Shown here: positions 41,953 through 53,354 of the stretch, one piece after another
How the letters are laid out: each line of letters starts with the position of its first letter
Numbering within the stretch: position 1 is the first letter of the stretch
Assembly: GCA_029378245.1 (NCBI GenBank)
Contig: JARKIF010000095.1
Location: forward strand, 57,241-121,240
DNA length: 64,000 nucleotides
Origin: Roridomyces roridus
Lineage: Eukaryota; Basidiomycota; Agaricomycetes; Agaricales; Mycenaceae
Direction of reading: 5' to 3'
The notes under the pieces: model-generated
Told to the model about the DNA's origin: nothing
Databases searched by the model: none
What the model saw: only the letters and a program-made list of their open reading frames with translations
Made by a program: the position numbers and the translations under genes

Positions 41953-42047
41953 CTCCCGCGGTTCCAGCCGTCCGTGTAGGAGCGGGAGGAGACCAATATG
42001 AATTTCAATGCGTCATGGAAATCTGAGACAGGGTCACTCTTCCATCC

Positions 42048-43567
42048 ATGCCATCGCAACAAGGCCTCTCCCGCTTCAAGCACAGTAACGACGCGCCTTC
42101 AGACCTCGAGGCCCAACAAGTACGGGACATTCGAGATGGAGCGCAAAGAAAGCTCACTCTAATCGAAGCCCGTCTCGAGGAGGAGCTCGAGGGCCATAGC
42201 TCGATCGAAATCCTCGAACGCAACGAGGCAGGTCTCCAAAAGACAATCGAACTCTGCGATTCCATCCTTTCCCCCATTCGCCATCTCCCTCCGGAAATTC
42301 TGACGCACATCTTTCTATTCACTCTGTCTCCCGTCGAAGAGGCTGAGGAAAGAGTGGAATGGTATGAAGCGATAGACCACAGCCCTTGGGTCCTGGGTCG
42401 CGTTTCTCGTCGTTGGAGGGCCGTGGCGCTGAATTCGTCGGCCTTGTGGACCTCCATCATCATCCAGGCCGACGCAGACTCCGAGGAGGCTTGTTGCATG
42501 CCAATGCTCGAGGCCCAACTTCAGCGGTCGGGGAAATCTCCACTGGACATCATCTTCATATGCGAAGAAGACCCATACATGGCGGAGGAGGCCCTGAAGA
42601 AGCTCGTCCAGCATTCGACTCGCTGGAAGTCGCTAATCATAACAGCGCGCAATATATCGAGTCTCCCCCGAAGGATCCGCAAAAACTACCCCTTCTGCAG
42701 ACACTCTGCGTTCGGGGATACGATTCAGAGGCCGAGGAGGAATACGACGGAGAAACTCCACCCCCAGACTATCTGGATCATTTCGGCGTGGCTCCCCGTC
42801 TACGCTCCCTCGAAGTGGAATTTCCTCCGCGCTTCAAAGTTCCTTGGGGCCAATTGACACGGTACGAGGCTTCCGGAGGGTGGGATGACCACATTAGCGT
42901 CCTCGTGAAACTCAAGCGCCTCGAATCATGCAAGCTCGATATGGCTCACGAGGCAGAGTTGAGCGATCCGTTCACCTGGGGAAGCAAGACTATCCAATTG
43001 ACCCGCCTACGTCGGCTGGAGTTGTCTTGCGAACGATACAACTCGGGCGATTGTTGGAGCTGCCCGGCATGGCTCCGCCTGCCCGCTCTGACAGGGTTGT
43101 CCATCCAAGGACCCATGTTCCGCGGCCTTGCGCCACTTTTGCAGAATTCCAATTGCACACTCAAGAAGCTGCACATCACCGGCGGCGCTCCAGAGAAGGA
43201 CCTAGCTCTCCCGGTATTCGAGTCCAGCGCCCACATAGCAGAATTGGAAATCAGCCTCCTTGACCGATACCCTGCGGAGAACATACTCCCGCTACTCACC
43301 CTCCTCTCCATCGAGCCCGACAAACCAGTCCTCCTGCCACGACTACGCAACCTCATCATCGTCAATTCACAGAAGAACCAATACCCGATCGGGAAGATGC
43401 TCGTGTCGCGTTGGAACACGAGCACGAGGGACTCTTCTGTAGCTCGATTGCGCTCTCTGCGGTTTGTCAATGGGGAGTGGGCAGGTCCCTTGAGTACGGT
43501 CCTTTCAGCGTTGTTTGACAAGTTGCGATCGAAGGGCGTGGATGTGCGTATTGGCTGGGGCAGGTAA
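42048..43567 (+). pseudogene. F-box/LRR-like protein, paralogue of 39360-40971, with one frameshift
   Basis: The ATG at 42048 begins MPSQQGLSRFKHSND. The F-box is LPPEILTHIFLFTLS with RRWRAVALNSSALWT. Alignment by eye to the paralogue is continuous from start to end (IEARLEEELEGHSSIEILE, TPPPDYLDHFGVAPRLRSLE, FTWGSKTIQLTRLRRLELSC, TGGAPEKDLALPVFESS). Between RRIRK and LPLLQT the frame shifts by one base at the A run 42681-42685, where the paralogue reads straight through. The gene ends LRSKGVDVRIGWGR at 43567 with no second exon. The copy is either recently disrupted or affected by a homopolymer indel in the assembly. Confidence 0.8.
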
Positions 43568-44178
43568 TGCGCCTCGTTACTCTGGATGTCGAGTCTCTGA
43601 CCGGATGCACAGTTCTGAGTCTGAAGAAGATACGTTTGCTGTGTATTAGTAGGCCAATGGAATGTCTTTTATTCGATCTGGGTGGACAGCCTGCGTGCGC
43701 ATGAGGAATAAAGGACAGAATGCAAGCACAGGGATGTATTGCAAAAGCTTGCGCCACAAAGATGATGTATACAGCGACCATCTGGACGAAGAGTGCGACG
43801 ACCAATCCCCTTCCTCTCTCTGTCAGCAAAATAACTGGGCAGGGTCGCCTACGAAAGCATGAGATCGAGCTGAAGGTCATTATTACAAACGATAAACTCA
43901 CCGAGTCGCTTCAAGCCGATGACCTTCGATTATCCGCTACCCCCCTCCCGCGGCACGCCATCACCGCGCCCGACAACGCCCATAGTGCCTGTGGTGGGCA
44001 TCACCGTTCTTCAGTGTTCCCTGCCATCTGACGTCTAACGCGGAGAATTAGCAGTCTCCACCGATACTTCTAGGCATGAAATGGACGTACCAGGAAAACG
44101 AGGAGCGCAGAAGACGTTCATCTCTCCGAGTTCTTGCCACCTATCGCAGTGATTTAGCTCGGATGAATTGGAATAGAT
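43568..44178. other. intergenic between convergent genes
   Basis: Two genes converge here (F-box from the left, RWD gene from the right). No ORF with protein-like features is present. Confidence 0.5.
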
Positions 44179-45033
44179 TCACGAACTCTTACTCCCAATG
44201 CCCATCTCCACGATCCATTCCTCGAGTCCCAGGCGCCTCATCGCCTCCACCGCCTCTCCAACCTTCTCAAGCTCCGTCCACCCGTGTGCCTTGACTTCTC
44301 CGGCCAGTGGCAGTGGCTCCAAGAACCGCAACTTGAGCGCCAGCCATTGCATGCCCTTCACATTCGCCACAAACTCTTCAACGCTACTCTCTGTGCCCTG
44401 CGCGTAGATTACGCCCGGGTAGCCGACTTTTGCGAACCCAGCAATACGCAGGGAAGCTGACCAGCCCTGCAGAGCGCGGCGCTTCTTGGGAGAGATAAGG
44501 TGGTGGGACGTGAAGAGCGCGTGAAATCGAGGTGCGGTGGCATCATCTACGGGCATGGTAGTGGGATGTGGGGAGTCCAGGGCAGCGTCTGCAGATTCCG
44601 CTTCGTGCAGCAGAGGAAGTAAATGCAGACATAGTAGCTCGTAGATTGGAAATCTATATTATTTCAATGAGCTGTCCCCGAAAAGAAACGTGAAACCGTA
44701 CTCGGATGCAGCCACCTCGTCTAGTTTTCCCCGTACTACCTCTTGCCAACGTTCTTGCTCTGCCCGCGTCGCGGTATCGCTCTTGACCGCGATCTTTGGC
44801 ATTGTATCGGAGGAGAAGAGCGCCTCGAACCATATTGTAGACGTCTTTGGTTTTACTTGGATGTGCGGAGGAGAGGAAGGAGTGTCGATATTCGTTGATT
44901 CGTCGTAGTCGAGCAGCAATTGAGCCCAGACTGATCCTCCGTCGTCCAAGAAAGTAAGGATTTCTTCGGGGAGGAGAGTGAATTGGATTAATTGGAGTTC
45001 CTCGAGCCAGCGACGAGCAGTGTCTTCTTGCAT
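44179..45033 (-). CDS. RWD-domain protein (RWDD2/DUF1115-like)
   Basis: The start is taken at the ATG at 45033 (MQEDTARRWLEELQLIQFTL); the frame upstream has no ATG. A 44-bp intron (donor GTACGG, acceptor AATATAG) joins ASE to FPIYELLCLHLLPLL. The N-terminal half is an RWD fold (ELQLIQFTLLPEEILTFLDD ... TIWFEALFSSDTMPKIAVK ... YPIYELL). The C-terminal half matches DUF1115 of RWDD2 proteins (HHLISPKKRRALQGWSASLR, then GFAKVGYPGVIYAQG and MQWLALKLR). RWD domains are protein-interaction folds; the molecular role of RWDD2 proteins is not settled. The start lies 74 bp from the divergent gene at 45108. Confidence 0.8.
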
Positions 45034-45107
45034 CTCGGAAAATAGAACGTTGACGTCGTGGTGGTGGAGATCAAAGCTGTCACGGTCAAGCGCGTTCTGC
45101 TTTGTCA
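45034..45107. promoter_or_regulatory. 74-bp divergent promoter region
   Basis: Two start codons face away from each other across only 74 bp (RWD gene at 45033 minus, orphan gene at 45108 plus), so the promoter must be shared. No specific element is recognised. Confidence 0.4.
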
Positions 45108-46592
45108 ATGTCCACCACCTTCACTCCCGCGTCTGGCCACCCTGTGCATCCCGAGTTCATGACGTCTGCCGCGAAGGGTGCCTACGCCTACTTGATAGAC
45201 TCGAATGTTGCCAAGTATGTCTTCCGAGTCTCGGGCTGATACGCTTTGTGCAGCCATTCGTGCGCGTGAAGACGCAAAGTCGAGTGCTGGCATGTAACAA
45301 GCTTGAAGATCGCGACAGTCGTCTCAGACAGGGGCGCCGATCAACTCGACGACTTGACCTTTCTCTTCCAACATGGGCGTCTCTCACAGCTCTTTCGGAT
45401 GCGCCGAATGCCATGGGCCCAATTTGTGTTACATGCAGACCAACCAGCCCATCCACAACGTCATCGAGCACGAAGATTACAAAGAACGCATGTCTGACTG
45501 GGCGGCCAAACTCACCAGTCTGTATCCGTACGAGTACATCGACACCAACCCAGAGTTTACGAAGAGTCGAGGGCTTGCCAAACCCACGCACTTCTATGTC
45601 CGGCCAACGCCCTACCCAGTCACCCAGGCGGAGTGGGAGCGGTATCTTGCGGCCATGGAACGTCGTCAACGGGATTTGCAGGAGCGCAAGATCACCAAAG
45701 TCCACCATTATAGACGGTCTGGACAACTTGGGCATGAGTGCATCATCTTGCACATTCAATCTGCTCAGGACACCCGACTCGCGAGGCTTGACCGCTTGAA
45801 TCTCGAGTCTGAATTGTTCCGGTGCGAATAATTTTTTGTTTCGCAAATGACCCACTGGCTAACTTTTTCGCCAGCGATGACCCGGAGCGTCTCTCCAAGG
45901 GTAATTTTGATAAAATCTGAATCCTCAACCAGTACTGGATTGGCGAACTCATCAACACAAAGGAATACCGCCTCATTCGCACCCTCGACGTTCCGCCCAC
46001 TGCGCACTTCACCCTCGTCGAGTGCGCGGCCATTGCCTCCAGCATCGCGGTTGCCAGGAAAGACTACAGCTCCTTCGACCACATGTGTATGTGGTATGCC
46101 GCGGTGCTCTTCAACGCCGTTCGTCGTCGCTTTCCCCAGGCCAAGATAGTCCCTGGTCCCTTCCTCAACGAAGCGGGCAAAGTATTCGGCCACCAGTTCG
46201 TGGATGCCGACGCCACCCTGACTGCCACTATGTGGATCAACGGGGAGGAGAGTTTGGTCCTTGTCACGGCCGAGGAGGAGGGCACGGTGCCTGCATTCCG
46301 CGATGCCTTCAGGTCGGACTTGGAGAAGCTTGACGATCCTTGCTTGAAGTTGGACGAGATTGTGGAGAATTCGAGGGTGAAGGAGGAGGAGTTGCTAGAT
46401 GGAATGGAGAATCAGCTGCAGAGTACGAGGGAGGCGATCGCTGAGATCGTTCAGCGCAAAGCTAATGTTGCTGACATCGCCGAGTTGGAGCGCCGCATCG
46501 CCATCGCTCAAAGCAAGCTCGATGCAGCCTTGGCCACCACTGCCGAGATGGAGCGCGAGATTGCTTCCCAGAAAGCTTCCACTGCTCTCTAA
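45108..46592 (+). CDS. hypothetical protein of an Agaricomycete orphan family
   Basis: Exon 1 starts at 45108 (MSTTFTPASGHPVHPEFMTS) and ends at 45214. A 58-bp intron leads to KVECWHVTSLKIATVVSDRG, and further introns occur before TNQPIHNVIEHEDYKERM (about 45440) and around 45832-45875 and 45897-45930. The middle is rich in Tyr/Pro (HFYVRPTPYPVTQAEWERYL). The C-terminal exon contains DYSSFDHMCMWYAAVLFNAV, and then a coiled coil of about 90 residues (LLDGMENQLQSTREAIAEIV ... IAELERRIAIAQSKLDAAL) ending at 46592. The border near 45390-45440 could not be matched in phase. I know no function for this family. The coiled coil suggests self-association. Confidence 0.6.
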
Positions 46593-46902
46593 AGATTGTG
46601 TCCGGCTTACCTCGCTATTCATGTCCTGTACTACGTCCTTTACGCTCCAATGGACTGCTACATATCAGTCTGTAGCTTCTACATATTTCGTTGCAAGAAA
46701 ACTGCGCGTCGATCGCGTTGTTTGCGATTTGATCAGGCCCGTCTCTTCATCGAGTGTTGACTTTGACTCGTGCTCCGTTCCCTACGCGCCTTTCCAGCGA
46801 TGTGGGGCCATTAAATTTGACCGCTGCCCCGGGCGCCCACCACTTACTCTCGGTCCGAGTCTTCAAAACATCACTCTTCACGTTTGCTTCACGTCACATC
46901 CC

Positions 46903-47801
46903 ATGGCCAGCAACTCAGAACCAATCTTTCCGGAAGATGTAGAACGGCTCATTCATGAGGCTGTCATGAACAATTCTCGGGAGATGCACGGTACGATGGC
47001 ACTTGTGGCCTCGAGATTCCATGACTGGTGAGCTGCATTCGCTTCTCGCGTTTCTTTTCCTCACAACACGTTGGTAGGACAAAGCCATTCATCTACCACA
47101 CTGTGGTCATTCTCACCAAGGATAACTGGCCGCAACGCGTCCACGAGTTCTTGATACCAAACGCCAGCCTTATCCGTACTCTCGCTTTTTCTGCGTCACT
47201 CGCCGAATTCCAGGACGAGATTTCGCACATACGCGCGTTGGTCGAGGTTGCTCTCGGGGTTAGATCTCTGGCTGTACCCTGGAGAATCTGGGCTCGCTTG
47301 CATCGCGAGTTTGGATACCTCGAGCTCAAGAATATTTATCTCATTTGGGACTACAACGCCACCTCCCTCCCGACATTGAATAGCCTCCAACATCCCTCTG
47401 CGCTCCAGCAACTCACAATCTACGCCCCCGCGGACTTGCGCAATCCGTTAATATCGTTTCGACCCTGGGGCGAATTATACCTCCCTGACACGACGCGTTG
47501 CACGAATCTCGAATATGTGGCATACGCTGCGGATCGGACGCCCGTGCCCAGCATCGGGCCCTTGTGCGAAGATATACCCAGCTTGAAAGCGGCTGTGTTC
47601 GTCTTGGTGAATGTCCCGGAACCGGCTCAGGATGACGAAGACGGTTTGGTGACGGATGACAAGGAGGTCTATCCGAACTTCTCGACGGTCTGGATCGAGC
47701 GCCCGGGTATGCTGTTCTGGGAGTGGTTGGCGCGGGAGGATGGGAGGGAGAGTCTTTTGGACCCGCCGCTACCTCGCGCGTTGCAAAGTATGGAGGAATG
47801 A
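46903..47801 (+). CDS. F-box-like/LRR-like hypothetical protein
   Basis: The ATG at 46903 starts MASNSEPIFPEDVERLIHEA. One intron (47030-47077) joins the motif SRFHDW to TKPFIYHTVVI. The N-terminus 'FPEDVERLIHEA ... MALVASRFHDWTKPFIYHTVV' is the hallmark of a large Agaricomycete family related to F-box proteins, in which a degenerate F-box is followed by LRR-like strands (LRTLAFSASL, VRSLAVPWRIW, LQQLTIYAPADL). The end is an acidic loop (EPAQDDEDGLVTDDKEVYPN) and a Trp-rich segment (MLFWEWLAREDGRESLLDP). Fragments of this 3' end recur at 49310-49450 and 51090-51175. Function is unknown. Confidence 0.7.
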
Positions 47802-48068
47802 AGCGGGTGGCAAAGAGGCTGGGCGCTTCCACTCGTTTTTTTCTCGAGATGCTGCCGTCGCCGCATGTCGTTCTCTTATATTTCTGGTGGAGCACATGAT
47901 GCGCTCAAAACGTTCGTTAAACCCCAAGTTACACGAGCAGATGCATTCGGTCTCAGCTGGCAAAGCCTTTACTACCCGAAGCGATGGGTCGGCCATTGTA
48001 CATTTTCAGGGCATTGATGCGCCTGCACAGCATCCGCCTTGCCATCATTCGCCTCCTTTCTTGCAGTC

Positions 48069-49113
48069 ATGTCTCTGCAACCCGCCAGTCCACTTCGTCC
48101 GCCAGAACCTCTGCTACCCACACTAGATTCACGCAATCTCGTTGCCATCTTCCATCCGCTACAAAACACTCAAGGCTTCCGTATCCTCCGGTTCCCGGCA
48201 TTCCCCATAAATCCAGACCCCGGTGCGCCTGTGGGCGTACCATTGGGCCTCGTTCTCGATGCATGTTTTATAGTTGCAAACAACAGACGGGGACAACTGC
48301 AATTGCTGGATGCGCCCCACCAGCACGTCGCTGACGAGAATTCCGACCCGGATGCACTGTTGGTTGCTGGGTACTACCAGTTCGTCGTCGTCGCTGACGG
48401 AGGGCATTTGGTTTACGACTACAACGTGTGCTCCTCGTTCGACGGCTGGGTACCACCGGCAGATATCCCCGTGCGTTGGAGAGGACAGGAAGCTCCTTTA
48501 TCGCACTCTGGCCCAGCGATCAAAGCCTGTATCGTAACTGGCGCCACCTCGTGTCTAACGGAAAGCCGTCTTGTCCCCAGATCTGCAGTTCAGTGGGTAC
48601 GTTCTCAAACTACCGTCCTTGAAGATCCTGGCTCACAGATTCGTACAGTCTGCCCACTATTACCTCTTGATCAAGACCTGCTACGGGGGCGATACCGCCG
48701 AGGACCTCGACTCTGCCCGCAACGTGATACCACTGCGCACCGATCTGCACCTTGCATGGAATCACGGGCTCTTCGTTTTCGTCCCGTACGCCGGACGTAT
48801 CGTGCCTGTGGTTTTAGATGATACTACAGCTGGCCATGGGGAGCTGGCGTACAAGTATCATCTCAGAGACATCGCATTTCCTGATCGGGTCCTCCGTGGC
48901 TACCTTTTCGTCCGATTTGCATGGGATATCCTCAAGTTCCATGCTTCTGGGTTGCCCGATTTTGTGAAGATACGAATGCCACCGGCGACGCGGGTGGCTG
49001 ATCTTAAGCGCTCGAATTTTGGCATGGATCGCGAAGGCGAGAAGGCAAAGAGGGTTGCCGGCTGGGCCAAGGGTGGGAATTGGAGCTGGAGCCATATTTC
49101 GGACGGCGAGTGA
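48069..49113 (+). CDS. HNH_2-like protein, copy 1 (possibly frameshifted at its end)
   Basis: The ATG at 48069 begins MSLQPASPLRPPEPLLPTLD. An N-terminal beta-rich domain (GVPLGLVLDACFIVANNRRG ... YYQFVVVADGGHLVYDYN) precedes an HNH_2-type region: KACIVTGATSCLTESRLVPRSAVQW, an intron of about 59 bp, then ARNVIPLRTDLHLAWNHGLF and FVPYAGRIVPVV. In canonical basidiomycete HNH_2 proteins the first motif is C..TG....(S/A)HLVP; here the His is Arg (ESRLVP). The second-motif His (DLH) is kept. The frame stops at 49113. One base later it would continue into a block like the paralogue's (VFDVYEAVDEDL, then QPYLTVELGRYAGYSK to about 49305). Nuclease activity is doubtful. Confidence 0.7.
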
Positions 49114-49309
49114 ACTCGTATTTGATGTCTATGAAGCCGTTGATGAGGATTTGCGGGGTGGGTGGACACTTCAATTGATCTGAGCGACTACTCACGAACC
49201 CCTTCCAGAACAGCCATACCTCACCGTTGAGCTGGGGCGATATGCTGGGTACTCAAAGATCAAGTGTCTGGAGCTTGAGTACCGGAAGTTTCGGCAAGGA
49301 AGATGAAGA

Positions 49310-49450
49310 TGAATGGTGACGGAAGACGAGGAGGCCTATCCTGACTTCTTGATGGTCTGCATCCAGTTCGGGTATGGTGGGTTGGCCAGGGAGGAAGAAA
49401 GGGAGGTCTTTTGGACCCGCTGCCAAGTACGGAGGGCTGAAGCGAGGTCG
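49310..49450 (+). pseudogene. 3'-end fragment of the F-box-like gene, tandem remnant 1
   Basis: At DNA level it follows 47635-47803: GGTGACGG..GACGAGGAGGCCTATCC, then GGTGGGTTGGCCAGGGAGGAAG and CTTTTGGACCCGC..TGCCAAGTACGGAGG. Only the last roughly 50 codons are present and they are out of frame. Confidence 0.7.
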
Positions 49451-49691
49451 GAATCTGGCTATGAGGACAACGGATTCTCGCCCTCCTCCGCATCTTGTTC
49501 TTCCATTGGTATGGTGCCAGCCAATACGAGGCGCCCGATCCGATTCAAATCTCTGTTGACGTTGGATCCCTGGGGGCCGTAGCTATTATCCACTCTCCCG
49601 TCGCCCTTGGCATGACGTCGGCATTGATGCGCCTGCACAGCATCTCTGTCGCGCTCCCATTACATAATCCTCCTTTCTTTCACCACACTCA

Positions 49692-51003
49692 ATGTCACTC
49701 ATGTACCTGCTCCCCTGCACGATTTGCCCGAAACGCTCTCCGCCACCACGACTGGCTTCAGGCGGTCTCATTGCCGTCTGGCATCCATTGCAAAACGGCC
49801 AAGGCGCTCCCATGCTCGAACTCCCAGCGTTTCCCGGCAACCCAGACCCCGATGCCCCTGTGGGCGTATCAGTAGGCCTCGTACTCGATGCCTCTTCCAT
49901 ACTGGCGAAGAACAGACGCGGAGAACTGCAATTGTTGGCAGCGCCCCATGACCGCATCGCGGACGATTCCACAACGGATCAACTACTGTCTCCTGGGTAC
50001 TATCAGTTCGTGGTTGTTGCCGAAGGAGGCGAGCTGGTTTACGACTGGGATATCTGCCCCTCTTTCGACGACTGGGTACCACCGGCAGACATACCTTTGC
50101 GCTGGAGAGGAGGAGAAGATGCCTGGACTCCACCTCGCCAGTATTGCATTTCTGACAGCGACTCGAGCGCGGCGGTGAAAGGAGAAGACGGGGCCTGTGT
50201 TGTCACCCGCTCCACTGTGGGTTTGCAGTCATGTCGCATGGTCCCGGAATCCGCATTGGATTGGGTGCGTTCTGAAATTATTGTCGTCTTGATTTTGGCT
50301 GACGGGTAGTGCAGTGGGAGGAAAATTGGGGTGCAATTAGAAAATACGGCGGTAATCCCACCACAGAATTCAATTCTCCCCGTAATATGATCGCAATGCG
50401 TTACGACCTGGACCAACAGAGCAGGGATACCGGTCTGTTTGTTTTCGCCCCATACGCCGGACGCATCGTGTCGGTCTTTTTGGTTGCCACCGGTGGAGAA
50501 CTGGCATATCAGTATCATATGACAGAGGTTGAATTCCCCACACGAGTCCGCCGAGCCTACGTTTTCTTGCGCTTCGCATGGACTGTCCTCAAGTTCTATA
50601 CTCCTGGGTTAGCCTGGGTCGTGAGGAACATAGGGATGCCAGTGAATCTCAAGCGCTCACATTCCGACACGGACCAAGCACGAGCTATCAAGAAGGCTAG
50701 AACGGACGACAGCGAGAGTGAGAATGGGAGCGGGAGGCAGGTGGACGATGAGGCTGTCCTTGCTCTACACGAGGCCATCGACGAAAACTTGCAGAGTGAG
50801 TGGCAACTCCAGTTCCAATGAGCGACCCACAAACCCCTTTCAGAGCAAGGGTACCTCACCGCTTATGATGCCAAACTCGGGCGATATGTTGGGTACTCGA
50901 AGATGGAGCGTCTGGAGCTTGATTACCGGCGTGCCCACCCGGAAGTTTCGGCAGTGAGCTCGACGTGCTTCTGGGAGGAGCCGGACCAGGAGTGCGTTGA
51001 CTG
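49692..51003 (+). CDS. HNH_2-like protein, copy 2
   Basis: The ATG at 49692 begins MSLMYLLPCTICPKRSPPPR. Introns after SALDW (about 50263-50312) and after DENLQ (about 50791-50842) give the final exon GYLTAYDAKLGRYVGYSKME ... STCFWEEPDQECVD, ending at 51003. It aligns along its whole length with copy 1 (LIAVWHPLQNGQG; GVSVGLVLDASSILAKNRRG; WVPPADIPLRWRG; FVFAPYAGRIVSV). Both His positions of the HNH motif are lost: the first motif reads CVVTRSTVGLQSCRMVPES and the second MRYDLDQQSRDTGLF. It therefore should not act as a metal-dependent nuclease, but the reading frame is intact and so the fold may serve another role. It has a basic/acidic C-terminal insert (AIKKARTDDSESENGSG). Confidence 0.7.
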
Positions 51004-51089
51004 ATGTCCTATCTTTTTGTGTACGTTGTTTTCGTCTAATTCGGCTGCTTCAGCTCACCTTATTCAGATTCCCATACCGCTCTGACGCA

Positions 51090-51175
51090 TGTGCTGTGGG
51101 ATTACCTGGCGAGGAACGAGGGTGGGAGGGTCGTTGGGGTCCACCTTTCTTTGCGCGCGGTGCGAAGTACGAGAG
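51090..51175 (+). pseudogene. 3'-end fragment of the F-box-like gene, tandem remnant 2
   Basis: CTGTGGGATTACCTGGCGAGG..GAGGGTGGGAGGGTC..GGGTCCACC..GGTGCGAAGTAC follows the order of 47710-47795. It lies right after HNH copy 2, as remnant 1 lies after copy 1. Confidence 0.6.
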
Positions 51176-51601
51176 CACAACGCTTTCTCCTTACCCGTTC
51201 TCTCGCATTGTCGCAGCCGTGGTATTTCGTGCTTTTACGGGTCTGGCGCAACTTAACAGAGCTCACGTTCCATCGATTCGCATGGGGCGTGAAGGAGACG
51301 CAAGCGGTCGGTGGTCGTTGTTCATGGACAAGGCCTTTGCGCTGGAAAGCGCAAGGCCGGGAGATCCATACGTGGGTGGCGCTCGACCCTTCCTACCTCT
51401 GTATAAATGAAGTCTCTTTAAGTAGCTCTTCTGTAGTACCTGCAATCTACACATTTTACAGCCTACACCTTGTCTTCTTTTCCTTCCACTTGAAATGTGC
51501 GCACGATTTGCGCACCCATCAAGGCCTCTATCTGCATCATCTGCAGCCCGAACGAGGTACATGATTTAGCTGATGGCTACCCAACTCTTGCCTCATAACT
51601 T

Positions 51602-51708
51602 GACCTCTTCGGGGTGTCGTACGTCAAATTTGGAACAATACAGAGAAGATTAGCATGGCCCCTGCACAAGGATGACACGCTGTTTCAGAGTGGTAGACCT
51701 TCGGGTCC
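51602..51708 (+). ncRNA. U6: U6 spliceosomal snRNA
   Basis: The invariant U6 core is present: AATTTGGAACAATACAGAGA (with the ACAGAGA box that pairs with the 5' splice site), AGATTAGCATGGCCCCTGCA and AAGGATGACACGC (the internal stem-loop and U2/U4 pairing region). A 5' stem-loop GACCTCTTCGGGGTGTC precedes it. T-runs at about 51725-51729 and 51732-51736 can terminate Pol III. No internal intron is seen. U6 catalyses splicing in the spliceosome. The gene is on the plus strand between an HNH-like gene and the amidase gene. The exact 3' end is not certain. Confidence 0.95.
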
Positions 51709-51853
51709 CAATATTTATGCTGCATTTTTCATTTTTGAAGCTACGAGACAATGCCTTGGATTGCCTCCTCGATTGCTCCTCGACGAAGATCCTCTCTATG
51801 TTTACAAATAAACTTGTTTACATTCACCCTTACTACGTTTGTACAACCGCTCT

Positions 51854-53237
51854 CTACGCCCTCGGCTGGCTCACGTCCGGATACACGTCAAACCTCCGCT
51901 GCTCAGTCACTGGAATCCCAGCGCGAGCACTGTGCATCAGCTCGGGGTCAACATCCGCGAAGATGATATCCTCCCCCTCCTCAGCCTCGACCAAAACTTT
52001 GCCCCTACGTTTGAGTTAGCATACACGTCGGTTACAGCGAGGGAAAACGACCAACATTGGGTCCACGACCATTGAATGACCCCACTAGGCAGTCCAGTTA
52101 GTTAGAGAGCACGACGCCTCAATGGATACGTACTGCATGATAACCTGCAGTCATATCTCGAGCCGGACTGCACATGGCCATGAACACTTGATTGTCCACA
52201 GCGCTAGAATGCTTCGTGAGCCTAGTCCTTGCTGCACAGAGCGACCCGCTCACCGTGAGCGTTGGAGCAGCTCCCAGTGGAGCGGCCCCGTCGTCGTGTT
52301 AAAGGCGCCGGGGTAGATGAGGACTTGGGCTCCTGTACTCGTGTCAATTTGCGATTCCAGATAGAGGCAAATGAAGGACCTTGGCGGGCAGCAATCATGG
52401 CAAGCTCGGGGAAGCGCACGTCGTAGCAGATCCCGAGACCAATGCGGGCGAATTCTGAAGCTTGTGAGTCTTGCATAGTCCAGTGCATGGAAGTCGTACC
52501 CGTATCAAAGAAGTTGGTGGTAGATCCGCCGGTCAGGGTCTCGCTTTCCTGGAATACAGTCAGCACGTAGACCTTCTCTTTCCAAGTCCGCACCTTGAAC
52601 TTGATCTTCCCGGGAATATCGATATCGAATAGATGGACTTTGCGGTGGATTGCGACGAGGTCACCTGGTTCGGGTGAATACGCCGATAGAACAACCGTGG
52701 AAGCTCGTACCATCCGGGTTGTACACCGTGCAGGTGTTGTAGACTTTATCGTCCACGTCGCGCTCTGGGATGGTGCCTGTGGAAAAGCAGTTTCGGAACG
52801 CTGATCTCGTGTAGGTTTAACAGGACCGCCCTCCGATGAGCCATGTCTTTGTCTCTTTCGCGACATCGGAGAGCATCTTGACGCCTGGATTGTCATGGTT
52901 AGCTCGAGGAATGACTCTTGCTTGTGGGAACGCACTTTCACTCTGAGTTTCGGCGACGTTGTATGGTTTGCCCGTGAAGCCGATCTTCTCCGCGTAAACA
53001 GGGAAGTGTACATGGCCGTAGGGAGAGTTGAAGCATTCCTGAAGCCTCCGGTAAGTCTCAGACGAGACAGTGCTGGTAAGAGTGGCAGACAGGCAAGACG
53101 ATCAAGTCAGGTTTCTTGGCGTTTGCAGCAGCTCGTAAGACCATTTCCCGGGCATGCTTGATGTTGTCGGTCTTGTTGGCAGTAACACTCCCCAGTTGAA
53201 TGAGGGCCAGGCGGAAGGGCTTGAAGCTCGGGGACAT
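51854..53237 (-). CDS. NIT2: omega-amidase, nitrilase superfamily (NIT2/NIT3 type)
   Basis: The start is the ATG at 53237 ([20 protein letters not shown]), the stop TAG at 51854-51856 after [18 protein letters not shown]. About six to eight short introns are needed. The catalytic triad is complete: Glu in [17 protein letters not shown] region, Lys in [17 protein letters not shown] and Cys in [20 protein letters not shown]. Other family blocks are [23 protein letters not shown] and [20 protein letters not shown]. Enzymes of this clade deamidate alpha-ketoglutaramate and alpha-ketosuccinamate (or, for Nit1-like enzymes, deaminated glutathione), in cytosol and mitochondria. The sequence pattern, especially FNSPYG and DIDIPGKI, fits Nit2/Nit3. 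Predicted length of about 305 residues is normal. Confidence 0.9.
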
Positions 53238-53354
53238 GGTGGTGCTGGTCAAGAGAGATTTCGATGCCTTACCCGTTTGATCGCTTCCGTTTTGGGCCAA
53301 ACGCGACTCGCGTCCTGCCACCACCACAGACCACAGACTACGCCTCTCTCTTGA

